A DNA stretch of 38,673 bases from positions 1 through 38,673 of the forward strand of contig JADGJA010000131.1 in assembly GCA_027596035.1 (NCBI GenBank), written 5' to 3'. This stretch comes from Thoreauomyces humboldtii (taxonomy: Eukaryota; Chytridiomycota; Chytridiomycetes; Spizellomycetales; Powellomycetaceae). Positions 29,689 through 38,673 of this stretch are shown one piece after another (positions within the stretch are counted from its first letter, which is position 1; every line of letters begins with the position of its first letter). The position numbers and the translations under genes are program-made. A model generated the notes under the pieces. The model was not told the DNA's origin. It did not search any database and worked only from the letters and a program-made list of their open reading frames with translations.

Positions 29689-32600
29689 CTATTGCTCGAA
29701 CCGGCTTTTCTTCGAGGCTGTCGATCGATTCGGCTTTCTTGCTTGACGCTGTGACGCGACCGCCATACCTTGCAACGTTGCCAATAATACCTGACCCGCT
29801 TCCCCCGCGCAGCCCTCCACATCTCCGTCCTCGTCTTCATCGTCATCGTCATCATCATCATCATTATCCTGATTCCACTCCCCATCCAGGTCTCCCTCGT
29901 CAGGGTCGGATCCGTCCTCGGTCTCCTCGTCGGAACCGAACAGCTGCTGGAACCGTGGAGTTTCGGCCACTACGTTTGGGGTACAGCGAGCGAGGTTCTC
30001 ATTGGCGAGTCGTTGGATGCGGGCGAGGTTTGGGTGTTGGGAGAGATCCAATTGGTAAAATGACTGAGGTTGTGGGGTTGTGGCCGAAACGTAATCTGGA
30101 CGTGTTTCATAGAGAAGCATCCGTCTTTGCTGTTGGTGTTCCTGCAGTCGTTTAAGGCGTCTAGCCTTGAGGAGTCCGACTACGTTCCGTGCGTGTCCGT
30201 ACGCTCCTTCCAACCCGCCCTCGGTCCCACTGATGTTCGCGTCATCATTATCGGGGTGATCACCGTCTTCTCCGCTGTCGCTCTCTCCTGGGTCCTCTCC
30301 ATCTCGGGTCCCTTCACCTTCCGAAAACATGCCTTCATCGTCCGTGGTGGAGAAGCAATCGTCGTCACCGATAGCTTCACCTTCCTCGATATCGCGGTTG
30401 CGTTCACGCTCGTCGAAGGCTCGTCCGGCAGCAACGATCTGTCTCCATCGAGATGGCTGCTCAAACGCGGCCGAATCGTTCATCGGTCGGGGCTCGTCCG
30501 CAGTGTTCTCGTTATGGCGAAGCGTGGTGCCCACCGCAGTAACCTCGTCGTCATGTTCGTCCCCGCTGTTCATTGTAAGTTGAGACTGGGAATGGTGGGC
30601 TTCTTCGTTCCGCTCTCCGTAAGCTTCCGGTGTGTATGCGCGCGCCACGCCTTCGGCCGCAACGTTTGGGTAGCGAAGTCGAGCTGCGCGAACCAGTTCT
30701 GTTTCCAGACTTCCCGAGGCGGACCGAGAATAAGCTTCGCTGCTTTCATCATCTTCAATCCGGGTAATAACATCGTCTGATTCGGGCACAATTGGTACTG
30801 GCCCGGACGCAACGGGCAATTGTGGCTGCTGCGCAGCAGTCGCTGTGATTGCTTCGTCGTACTGTGCTACAAGAAATGTCAGACGAGCTGCATCGTCGGT
30901 AACGTTCTGCACGAATTGCTAATGAATTGGTCGACAGTTAGGCCGCACGAAATATGCAGATAATGCACGAAGCGAACGACCTACCTCATAGGTACGAACT
31001 TCCCTCCGGATAGTCATCAGATCATCCGCCAATGTTAACTCGCGCTCGCGGTTGCGCACTACTGCAGCGGAGGTTGCATCTGCTGTTTCCCGACTTTCAA
31101 CGTCGGTCAATGCAGATAGTGAGATATCTCCAAAAGCCGAAGCCTCATCGGTATCGGGAACAGCAAAAACGAGTCCCTCGCCTGATGGGCTTCGTCTCCT
31201 TTCATCTACTGGGGAAGCCGAGGTTACGGGTCCACGCGGATCCGATGGCTGGACAGGCACAGCGGGGATGCGTGCTGACATGCCAAGAGACGGATATGAA
31301 GGAAACAGCTCGCCCAGGAGGGCGTAGTCCGAAAAGGATCGACTCTGAGGCATGGCTCCGGATCTACTGCCTAAAAGACCTCCCGGCTGTACGTGAGGCG
31401 GTCCCGCCTCTTCTGACGCACTTGTAATTTCGGATGGTTCCGCGGCGGGTGCGCTGCGGTGCGCATACCAAGGCATCATTCCAAATCCGGAGCTAGTGAC
31501 AGGTGCTCGAGTAGGTCCTAAACGAGGCACGGAACTCTCCAAAATAATTGCGTCGTTGGCCGCGCTGTCGTCACGGGCAGTCTGTGCAGAGGTCTGCGCT
31601 GATGAGCGATCCTGAGCGAAAAGACGCTGCCAGTGCGCATCTGTGTGGGTAGCTCGTGTTCCGACGTCAAGGGAAGTCACGGTGCAGTCCTTTGCCCACT
31701 CGGTCGGGGCGCCGATCTCGAGTTGCGCGATGTGTCTATAAAGATCAATAGTTGAAGGCTTGTGCGCTGAAGTGCATCTCCACGTGCGCGTCCAGAGAAA
31801 CCTACTTACGCCGTCAGATCGCGGCACTTCTGCGCGAAGGACAATGCACGTACGGCAAACTTCAGAGTCACAGTGTCATCTTCGGGAGATAAAAAGCCTT
31901 CCGATTTCAAACGATCAAGTGGCCAGAAGTAATCATATCCGGCCGATGCTCCCATCTTGAAGTCTGCGACCGTCGAGCGCACAAAGGCCTTGTGGCTTGC
32001 AACTGCCGATGCTGAAGGCTCCTAGAAAGTAGGAGAACCTTTCAATACCTGATCAGTTTATCTATCGTACAGCATCGACATCTACCAGTTCGATGCGGAA
32101 CTCGTAAGGAACTACATCCTGAGATCCATGAATGAGTTCCAGGTAAATTGAAATGCAGAAGCCCGCTGCTGCGTCCGCTTTTCCTGTGGGAAGAACTTCG
32201 TCGTAAAAGATGTTTCTGCTCGTCTCTCATACAGCCCTGAAGTTACCATTGCAGTGTACCCTTAACCGCCATACTAATCCAGCAGAATGGTGAGGCTCTG
32301 AGACAAGCACATTACCCAGGTGAGATGCTCGGGAGAAATGCGGAATGACCATAGTAGCCACATGGAAGCTCGGAACGGTGTCTTCCTCAAAGTCCAGGGC
32401 AAGGACGGGAGGCGCGGTCTGGTTTGGCCGCAGAGACGTCTTTTCGCAGAAGCAGAGCGTTCAGACAATACCTAAGTGCAGGTCGAAATCAGGCTCACCC
32501 GTACCACATTCATGGACTGCTCAATGTTCTTGATTAACTGCGACGGTAGAGACCGAAGTCGAAAATCCTGAAGTTCCTCCAGAGCAGCGATCAAATTTCC

Positions 32601-33864
32601 TTGATCGTTTAGCAGTCCTCCTCGATACTCTGCACATGCCAACATAATGAGATACATGTTGTATTTACTCGTCGGCAGACTTGACTTACCATCAAGAATG
32701 TTCGTCTCCTTTTCCATATGCGCACGCAGCCTGTCCTTGGCCGTGTGAAATGCTCGCAGTAATCGACCGTCCGCCTGTGAAATTTGATGAATAACAACTT
32801 CAAAGAATCGGAAGCCGTTGTACCCCATACCTTTCCTTTCGCCGCCGTTAAACCTGCCTGCATAGTCTTGACAGCGAGGATCTTCTCTCTGTATGCGTTC
32901 ACGAGCTGAAATACAGCTTGTATCTTTTCGTCAATCAGCTCGATCTGCTGGTCATAGATCGTTTGCAGATGGACCAGCGTGTGTGATTTGTGCTGTAGAG
33001 ATGTTGCCAGTGTGAGACCCTATCGTATCTCTCTCTGTCTAAGCTGCGAGATAGTCACTCACCCTGTCGCCAATCACAACGCAGTCGGGACAGATGGCCT
33101 CTCGACAGTGTTGACAAAAGTAATAGAACGGAACACCATGCTCAGAGCAAAGGTCGCCTGGAGTCTCTACAGACGCAATGTCGGCTTCTGAAACATTCTC
33201 GCACATCACATTCCGGAGTTGCTGATGATTCGAGGAGTCAGCTAAGGTTCTGAAGGTTGCGAGCAAGTGTGGACACAAAGTCACGAACCTGAGCCAAGTC
33301 GTCCACAAAGCGACATTGCACGAGCTCATGATCGAGCAGGTATGCGCGGCAGTGTGGACAATCCGAACGGTTGGCAAGCCAGGTCTAGGGGCACTCGAGC
33401 GCGTTAATTCCTGGGAGAGGCCGAGTGCACGCCTTGATTCGAACCCACCTTCAAGCACTTTTCGCAGCCTATCTTGCTACAGCTAGGACACATGACAGGC
33501 TTGTCGAACTCTCCGAAACATATGAAGCATTTGAACCTGGCAAGCGTAAAGCATTCTCCGTTAGCTGCATTTCCTCGAACTGTGCTTTGAGAAGTGAGCC
33601 TCCGACGCGCAAGGAAAGGGAATCATACACTCACATGTCATCCAGAACACGCGAGACCCCACCACCGCCTTTGGCATCCTGCCTGCGGTTCTTTCTCCGG
33701 TCCTTTGGACTTTGAGGAAAGCGTTCTGCTATGGGCGCGGCACTCGACCGTGCATCCCGACGGGACGTTGAGGAGGTGGTGCCGTGAAGGGAAGCCGAAG
33801 GAGATATTCTGCGAGACTCTCTTCCCGCCCTTGCTCCATCAGAAAGGGTTGAAGCTGGTCTCAT
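29689..33864 (-). CDS. TRIM37-like E3 ubiquitin ligase (RING, B-box, coiled coil, MATH)
   Basis: Thirteen minus-strand exons: 33864-33635, 33536-33449, 33384-33285, 33241-33063, 32992-32831, 32774-32690, 32629-32499, 32439-32316, 32273-32247, 32183-32071, 32021-31810, 31735-30985 and 30918-29689, giving 1143 residues. The RING reads FKCFICFGEFDKPVMCPSC...CEKCLK then WLANRSDCPHCRAYLL (about 77-120). The B-box is LCSEHGVPFYYFCQHC...ICPDC followed by HKSHTLVHLQ. A coiled coil (about 200-320) leads to a MATH domain assembled from five short exons: ATMVIPHFSRASHLG, WRLRVHCNG, GFCISIYLELIHGS, FRIELVDVDA, and ADFKMGASAGYDYFWPLDRL, ending at HIAQLEI (about residue 487). This order is diagnostic of TRIM37. 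The 650-residue tail is low complexity with an acidic run. In animals TRIM37 acts on centrosomes, peroxisomes and chromatin; the role here is unknown. The 43-nt intron at 33242-33284 is uncertain. Confidence 0.88.
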
Positions 33865-34627
33865 GCTTTACGGCTCGGTTCTTTGAGCTTATGCTGGTAT
33901 TTTCCCATTTGCTCTACCATGCACCCGAAAGTGCGGGGAGGTCACCGAAAACGCGAAAGCACTTCCTGACGGGGTCCGAGCGGATCGGACAGACGCGTCG
34001 GCCGGTGCGTTCGTTGCGGCAAGAGTGATGCGGGGATGGGTGGCAATGTCGGGGATGTCGGGGATGTCTAGAGTGTCTTTGAGCATGGATTAAAGCTCTC
34101 TGCTCGCTGCATCTCGATGATCTACTTAACAAGTGGTTACGAGCAGCATAGCTGCATCGGGAGTCGTTAGGTGTTCATGAGACCGCCTGGGGCTTCTGAC
34201 CGACAGGTGTGCATAACGCTCATCACTCTCGAAAGCACCGCCCGTTGACCTTCTACCATCAACGGATCGAAGGCATGCATTCGTCCTGCCGGTCATCCCC
34301 CGCCTTTGTTCAGGTCATTTCGTCAAAGTTATCGCCTTCAACCGGCGGGTTCCGGCATCGTTGATCTCCCTTCCCTGCGTCCCGTGTATCTAAAAATAAC
34401 TAGGGTTTCCGAGGCATGGTAACTCAATGACGATGTATCAGCCCGCTAGTATCGCAAAACCCCACCTTCATCGTTTCTCTTTCTACAGAAACAATCATGC
34501 TGGACTGATCGGTCACTTTCCCACTACCAGCCCGCCTCTTTTAGCACTGAGGTCTAATCGTAGACAGCGGTCGTGCGACAGGCCCCACGACACAAACACG
34601 CATCGACCAGGGCACCAGGTCGCCATC
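33865..34627. promoter_or_regulatory. Divergent promoter region, TRIM37-like and seven-helix genes
   Basis: No separate gene seen. Contains a small GGGATGTC tandem repeat near 34045-34075 and an AT-rich TATCTAAAAATAACT element at about 34387. In-frame ATG codons at 34427 and 34433 could extend the seven-helix protein by about 67 residues, but that stretch has no helix or family character and is more likely leader. Confidence 0.4.
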
Positions 34628-35990
34628 ATGGCCGCAGTGTGCGACAAAGTAGGAGAGGAGCTCACGTCACGTCTGCATACGAACTTCACCGCACAGATAC
34701 GTCAGCTTTACCAAGATTGTGCATCCAACACCACCAACGCCTTAACGAATCAGGCTAGTGACAGCTTTTATAATTTCGTCGAAATTTCCTGGATAGGTAA
34801 TGAATGATTCTAAGGCCATCTTAGAAGACACTCAAGGCTGATCTAGTCCTTATTTAAAGCTGGCCTCGTACTTCACGTTCTCGTACTTGGGCTGTTGGGG
34901 GAGCGGATAACGAGCATCAAGTACGGTTCGCCAAAAGCTTTTGCGTACGGGCTCCTCAAAGTCCTAATTCTTGTCTTGCGCTAACAGACACAAACCGACA
35001 ATTGCCGCGTTCACTGCCGCTGTCACATTTTCGATCCTCCTTTCCCTATGGGATATCATTGGAAACATTACTACCATTCCTTGGCTGTTTGGATACCGGT
35101 AAGGCAAAGATCCTATGACAGACCGCATTTGGTAATCCTCGCTGATCTCTATATCTTTCCCAGGGGGACTGAGCTGTTCTATTACACTTCCGCCATTTTA
35201 ACGGCGACGGCCGAGACGTCCATCTCCGCCTTGCTTTATCTCCGCGTGAGTCCAGGCATCGCTCAGGCACGTAAGGTCTTGAGCGTTTACCGATGGGCCA
35301 AACGCTGACTAAAAGCTACGATCTGATATAGAATAGGTTTACGGGAAGAAGACAGACATGGCTGGATTTGCCGCGGTCGCGGTGGTAGGGATTCTGGAGT
35401 TCTCGAGATGTTTGCAAGGTGCCATAAAGTACACCAAAACGGACGACTATGATCAAAACCTTTATGACTGGCGGATAGTATGGACAGCTTTCAGCTACAA
35501 GATCTTTTTGGACGTTGTGTTGTCCGCCTATTCCCTTCGCATGTGAGTTCAACAAGAAGATGAAGTCCACTTTACTCAGAACTGATACTACTGCAGAGTA
35601 CACCAAGCATCCCATCGAGCAAGCACGACCAGCACTGTCGTAATACGAGACGACGCTGCACTGCTTGTTGCCTACCTGATCCGCATGCTGCTCTTCCTGA
35701 CGCTTGACGTGGTTCGAGTGTTGTCGTATGACTCCTTCGGCAACACCTCCTCCATCAGTATAAGAGCGGACATTCCCATGACGATCGACGGTCTCCTCGG
35801 CGCGTGGAAGCCGTACCTTATTATCACCGACGTGGCGAGAATAAGAGCCGTGAAGGAGGCTTCTATCTCGGTGTCGATGTTTCCCCGAAGGAGCAGTTAC
35901 CGGGATAACTCTATGGATTCCCGAGCCAACCCGCAAATGAAGCCCCTCTATCAGCCGACTGGGACGGTAGATCCAGATCTGGTCTTGTAG
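34628..35990 (+). CDS. Seven-helix receptor-like membrane protein, orphan family
   Basis: Proposed exons 34628-34796, 34860-34920, 34988-35098, 35164-35245, 35337-35542 and 35597-35990 (introns 54-91 nt), 340 residues. The N-terminal 50 residues carry N-glycosylation sequons (NFT, NTT) and no signal peptide. About seven hydrophobic helices follow: AGLVLHVLVLGLLG, TIAAFTAAVTFSILLSLWDI, FYYTSAILTATAETSISALL, GFAAVAVVGILEFSRC, VWTAFSYKIFLDVVLSAY, LLVAYLIRMLLFLTLDVVRV and a weaker last one (LGAWKPYLIITDVA). The C-terminus is a Ser/Arg-rich cytosolic tail. This N-out, seven-helix plan is GPCR-like, but I recognise no known GPCR class. The second intron has an alternative donor (43 nt instead of 67). 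It converges with the repeat-peptide precursor gene, which makes a ligand link worth testing. Confidence 0.75.
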
Positions 35991-36700
35991 TATATGTCTG
36001 CTGTTTTTATTTTGTTGACACGGGGCCTGAAGCGACGCGGACTCCCGCGATCAGCCTTGGAGCTGTCTGACATATACATTTTGTACTCGTCCTTGTACAC
36101 ATAGCTATTCAAAAGTGGCTTTTAACCTACAAGGAGTAGGCTTTTCAGGGGTGTATGGGCACATGAGCAAACCAAGGTTATAACAGTCCGGTCACTCGTG
36201 AAGTTGGAATTCGATAGCGTCAGCATCAGAACCAGACTGGCGTTGAACGGATTCGGAACTGGTCTCCATCAGAAGTAGGAATCAGAAGTAGGAAATAGTC
36301 GCCTATGATTCAGCAGTATCATATGATCTTCACACGGGAAGAATTGTAATCTAAGGTCGCGATGGACCGCTGGGGGAACCCGCAGGAGGAATCGTCTCCC
36401 CTTAGGGCCTCAATTTGACAGCTCCCCAAGACTGAGATCTTGAGATGGTTGGACCAGAGATGAAAGGGCCAAGGAAACCGCATCAACTCGTCCCATCGTT
36501 AAGACTTACAAGAAGAGTCCCTTTCGGAGTTAGACATCGTTGAACTCGAGGATGACGCCACGACGGTGCAAGCCATGGCAGGGACCATGACAGGAGCGGT
36601 AACCATCTACTTCCCGCAACTTAACCGCAAAAGGTGCCATGATTTAATTTCAGAAATCAATAGACTTTCAAAATCAAGCTACTACTACGAAGAAGGAAGC
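35991..36700. other. Tail-to-tail intergenic region
   Basis: 3' flanks of the seven-helix and precursor genes. Contains a short direct repeat ATCAGAAGTAGGA (about 36268-36294). No coding signature. Confidence 0.4.
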
Positions 36701-37549
36701 CTACACGAGGAACCAGGACACGGCAGCGACGCAGACCGCCGATGCCACCGCTCCAGCTGCGGCGCTCTTTCCAGCCGAAGAGTACGAGTCCTCGGTGCTA
36801 CGCTTCTCGACGCGTGGGTCTCCGTGAACGAGACGAGACGAAGGGTCCCGCTTCTCGACGTTCGCCTCGGCAGGGATCACCCGAGGATCGCGCTTCTCGA
36901 CGTCCGCCTCGGCAGGGATCACCCGAGGATCACGCTTCTCGACGTTCGCCTCGGCAGGGATCACCCGAGGATCACGCTTCTCGACGTCGGCGTTCATCCA
37001 GCGAGGATCACGCTTCTCGACGTTCGCCTCGGCAGGGATCACCCGAGGATCACGTTTCTCGACATTCGCCTCGGCAGGGATCACCCGAGGATCACGCTTC
37101 TCGACGTTGGCGTCGGCTTCGGCATAGCGGATGCGAGGATCCCGCTTCTCGACGTCGGCGTCGGCTTCGGCGTAACGGATGCGAGGATCCCGCTTCTCGA
37201 CGTCGGCGTCCATCCAGCGAGGGTCGCGCTTTTCAACGTCTGCGTTCATCCATCGGGGGTCGCGCTTCTCGACGTCTGCGTTCATCCATCGGGGGTCACG
37301 CTTCTCGACGTCGGCGTTCATCCATCGGGGGTCCCGCTTCTCGACGTCGGCGTTCATCCATCGGGGGTCACGCTTCTCGACATCAGCGTCCATCCATCGG
37401 GGGTCACGCTTCTCGACGTCGGCGTCCATCCACCGGGGGTCGCGCTTCTCGATGTCGGCGTTGTAATGTTTGAGAGGGTCGGCGACGACACCGTTGAGGA
37501 GGACGGAAGCAGCAGCGACGGCGATAATCTGAGACTTGAGGTTCACCAT
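36701..37549 (-). CDS. KEX2-processed repeat-peptide precursor with signal peptide and GPI-like tail
   Basis: A single-exon gene of 282 residues. The ATG at 37549 was chosen because it opens a signal peptide (about residues 1-23, ending NGVVA); the frame upstream is not signal-like. Residues 24-36 are a short pro-region ending EKR. Residues 37-250 are sixteen tandem units, each ending EKR, so there are 17 Lys-Arg sites for a KEX2-type protease. Unit classes are DPRWM(D/N)ADVEKR (8 copies), DPRIRYAEADA(D/N)VEKR (2), DPRVIPAEA(N/D)VEKR (5) and a final divergent unit starting DPSSRL. The last 32 residues (small residues SSAGKS, then AAAGAVASAVCVAAVSWFLV) look like a GPI-attachment signal or membrane anchor. 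The plan matches fungal KEX2-processed repeat proteins (mating alpha-factor, repellents, some RiPPs), but the core peptides match none I know. No tailoring enzyme is seen nearby. Confidence 0.9.
   Translation of the reverse strand: MVNLKSQIIAVAAASVLLNGVVADPLKHYNADIEKRDPRWMDADVEKRDPRWMDADVEKRDPRWMNADVEKRDPRWMNADVEKRDPRWMNADVEKRDPRWMNADVEKRDPRWMDADVEKRDPRIRYAEADADVEKRDPRIRYAEADANVEKRDPRVIPAEANVEKRDPRVIPAEANVEKRDPRWMNADVEKRDPRVIPAEANVEKRDPRVIPAEADVEKRDPRVIPAEANVEKRDPSSRLVHGDPRVEKRSTEDSYSSAGKSAAAGAVASAVCVAAVSWFLV
36800..37441 (-). repeat. Coding tandem repeats of 36, 42 and 48 nt
   Basis: In coding order: seven 36-nt DPRWM units (37441-37190), two 48-nt DPRIRY units (37189-37094), two 42-nt DPRVIP units, one stray 36-nt DPRWM unit (37009-36974), three more DPRVIP units, and one 48-nt divergent unit ending at 36800. 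Lengths are all multiples of three, so the frame is kept through every unit. Confidence 0.95.
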
Positions 37550-37729
37550 GGCTGTCTTGTCTGTGTGTAGTCTGTGTGTCGTAAAGGTAGGCGGTGATGG
37601 TTCTGGACAAAAAGATACTAAATAATAAGAGGAGGGAGGAGGGAAGGGAGGATGAAAGGGGAAAGGATGGGGGAGGAAGGGCGGATGAGGAATGAGGAAC
37701 CGAGAGGAAAAGGCGGGTAGTACCTGGTA

Positions 37730-37736
37730 CTTATAC
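37730..37736 (-). promoter_or_regulatory. TATA-like element of the precursor gene
   Basis: On the minus strand the sequence GTATAAG lies about 180 nt upstream of the start codon, followed by a pyrimidine-rich leader (CCCTCCTTCC-type runs). This is the same spacing as in the GMPP gene. Assignment is by pattern only. Confidence 0.45.
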
Positions 37737-38673
37737 GATTCCTTTGACATGTATGACCGCGCATAAGGAAATGCGATCATGAGGTTACCGCCTCAATGCG
37801 CGCGAACGTGCGGGGCCGCTAATTCCACCCGTCAAAATGAAGACACCTGCTTCAACGCCGTTCATTATAGTGCGGCTTCAAACCAGCAGCCTAAGCTATT
37901 TCCGGAGATTCGCTGGCGCAGATCTTTTTTGGGATTTCAGATACAGACTAGTCAGTCTGCGAGCAAGCCCGCGGGCAGTGTCTGCACCTTTCATGACCCG
38001 GGAAAGCCTTGCCTTCGTGGCATCCGCGCCTCGTTTTGCCTATAGGGCAGGCGGTTTTAAGCCCGGTATGGCGCATTGCCGCTGTCCAAAGTAGATGGGC
38101 GACGGAGTATGTTCAGGAGTACATCGTCACCATCCGAAGGGAACTCCGCTCCAGGCTTGATTGCGAATGTGAAAAGCCGACAATCCATTTCTTTACGTAG
38201 GTAACAGAGATGCTGAGGTGCATCGTAGGTATCACCTCGTTGGTATCACCTAAGTCGCTCATGCCGCTGCGTTAGATTGACTTTGCCATTGTGTCAGTGT
38301 CGAAAACGGGAATCCTGACGTCGTCAGCGGCGTCAGCGCTAACTGCTCTGGGGAGGGACGAGATTCCCAAGTAGTACGGAATTGCTTTCGGTGGCTTCAC
38401 CAAGCTAAATGGCGGTTCTCATCTTGAGCCTTCTCGTCTTGGGCGGGAGTCGATGTAAGTGGCAAGACTCGCGACATAGAACAGACGCATCTTGATCTCC
38501 CGTTAAGCATTCATCCCCACCACGCCATATCCTCATGTTTTCTGAAGGCTTTGAACGGAGGCAGGCAAGTAAAAGAGTGAGGTGCTTGACCCGAGACCGC
38601 ATTGCCGCTGTACGGTTGTGCCGTCGTCGTTCCGTCCAGCCTGTCGGACGAGGTCAACGCGTGGTGCCCCCCC
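37737..38673. other. Right end, no gene seen
   Basis: Upstream flank of the precursor gene and the scaffold end, which finishes in a run of seven C. Open frames on both strands are short and lack ATG, domain or splice support. A short direct repeat, GGTATCACCT, occurs twice at about 38226-38250. Confidence 0.4.

Noticed and set aside
33425..33455. B-box-like GGGTTCGAATC on the minus strand
   Set aside because: No cloverleaf; it lies at an exon-intron junction of the TRIM37-like gene.
34427..34627. Upstream in-frame ATG for the seven-helix protein
   Set aside because: Adds 67 residues without helix or family character; the ATG at 34628 has better context.
36566..37570. 334-codon plus-strand frame opposite the precursor gene
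   Set aside because: It is a mirror of the 36/42/48-nt repeats, lacks a signal peptide or domain, and the minus strand has a signal peptide and regular KR sites.

Overview
The window looks like one scaffold of a GC-rich nuclear genome from a fungus. Most genes are split by GT-AG introns of about 40-220 nt. There is a fungus-type GT15 (KRE2/KTR) mannosyltransferase, a PHO80-type cyclin and a KEX2-processed repeat precursor, and tRNA genes are scattered singly. A TRIM37-like RING/B-box/coiled-coil/MATH ubiquitin ligase and an orphan seven-helix receptor-like protein suggest an early-diverging, possibly zoosporic (chytrid-like) lineage rather than Dikarya. That placement is inference. There is an assembly gap of 97 N at 21832-21928, and both ends of the window are G/C homopolymers.

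Layout. 0.4-2.1 kb: secreted MINPP-type histidine phosphatase (+). 2.1-3.5 kb: possible unresolved minus-strand gene plus the GMPP promoter. 3.5-6.9 kb: GDP-mannose pyrophosphorylase and a GT15 alpha-mannosyltransferase in tandem (+). 7.4-9.7 kb: F-box/LRR protein (-). 10.0-12.5 kb: two facing tRNA-Lys genes, a dual-CDGSH iron-sulfur protein (-), tRNA-His (-) and a tandem array of tRNA-His 5' halves. 13.1-18.9 kb: N-anchored basic protein (-), DUF985 cupin (+), PHO80-type cyclin (+), third tRNA-Lys (-), hot-dog thioesterase (-). 19.6-23.0 kb: long coiled-coil repeat protein (+), broken by the gap. 24.4 kb: fourth tRNA-Lys. 25.4-28.3 kb: Cys-rich orphan, possibly transposon-derived gene with one probable frameshift (-). 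29.7-33.9 kb: 13-exon TRIM37-like E3 ligase (-). 34.6-36.0 kb: seven-helix receptor-like protein (+). 36.7-37.5 kb: KEX2-processed repeat-peptide precursor (-).

How genes may work together. GMPP makes GDP-mannose, the donor that feeds Golgi mannosylation, and the GT15 enzyme is a Golgi mannosyltransferase, so that pair is functionally coherent. The most intriguing part is the right end. A secreted precursor with 17 Lys-Arg sites would release three families of short peptides, all beginning Asp-Pro. It lies tail-to-tail, 0.7 kb away, from a seven-helix receptor-like gene. A ligand/receptor relationship is a testable hypothesis that the sequence does not prove. No tailoring enzymes for cyclised RiPPs are visible nearby. 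All exon boundaries were placed by eye from splice signals, reading frame and family conservation.
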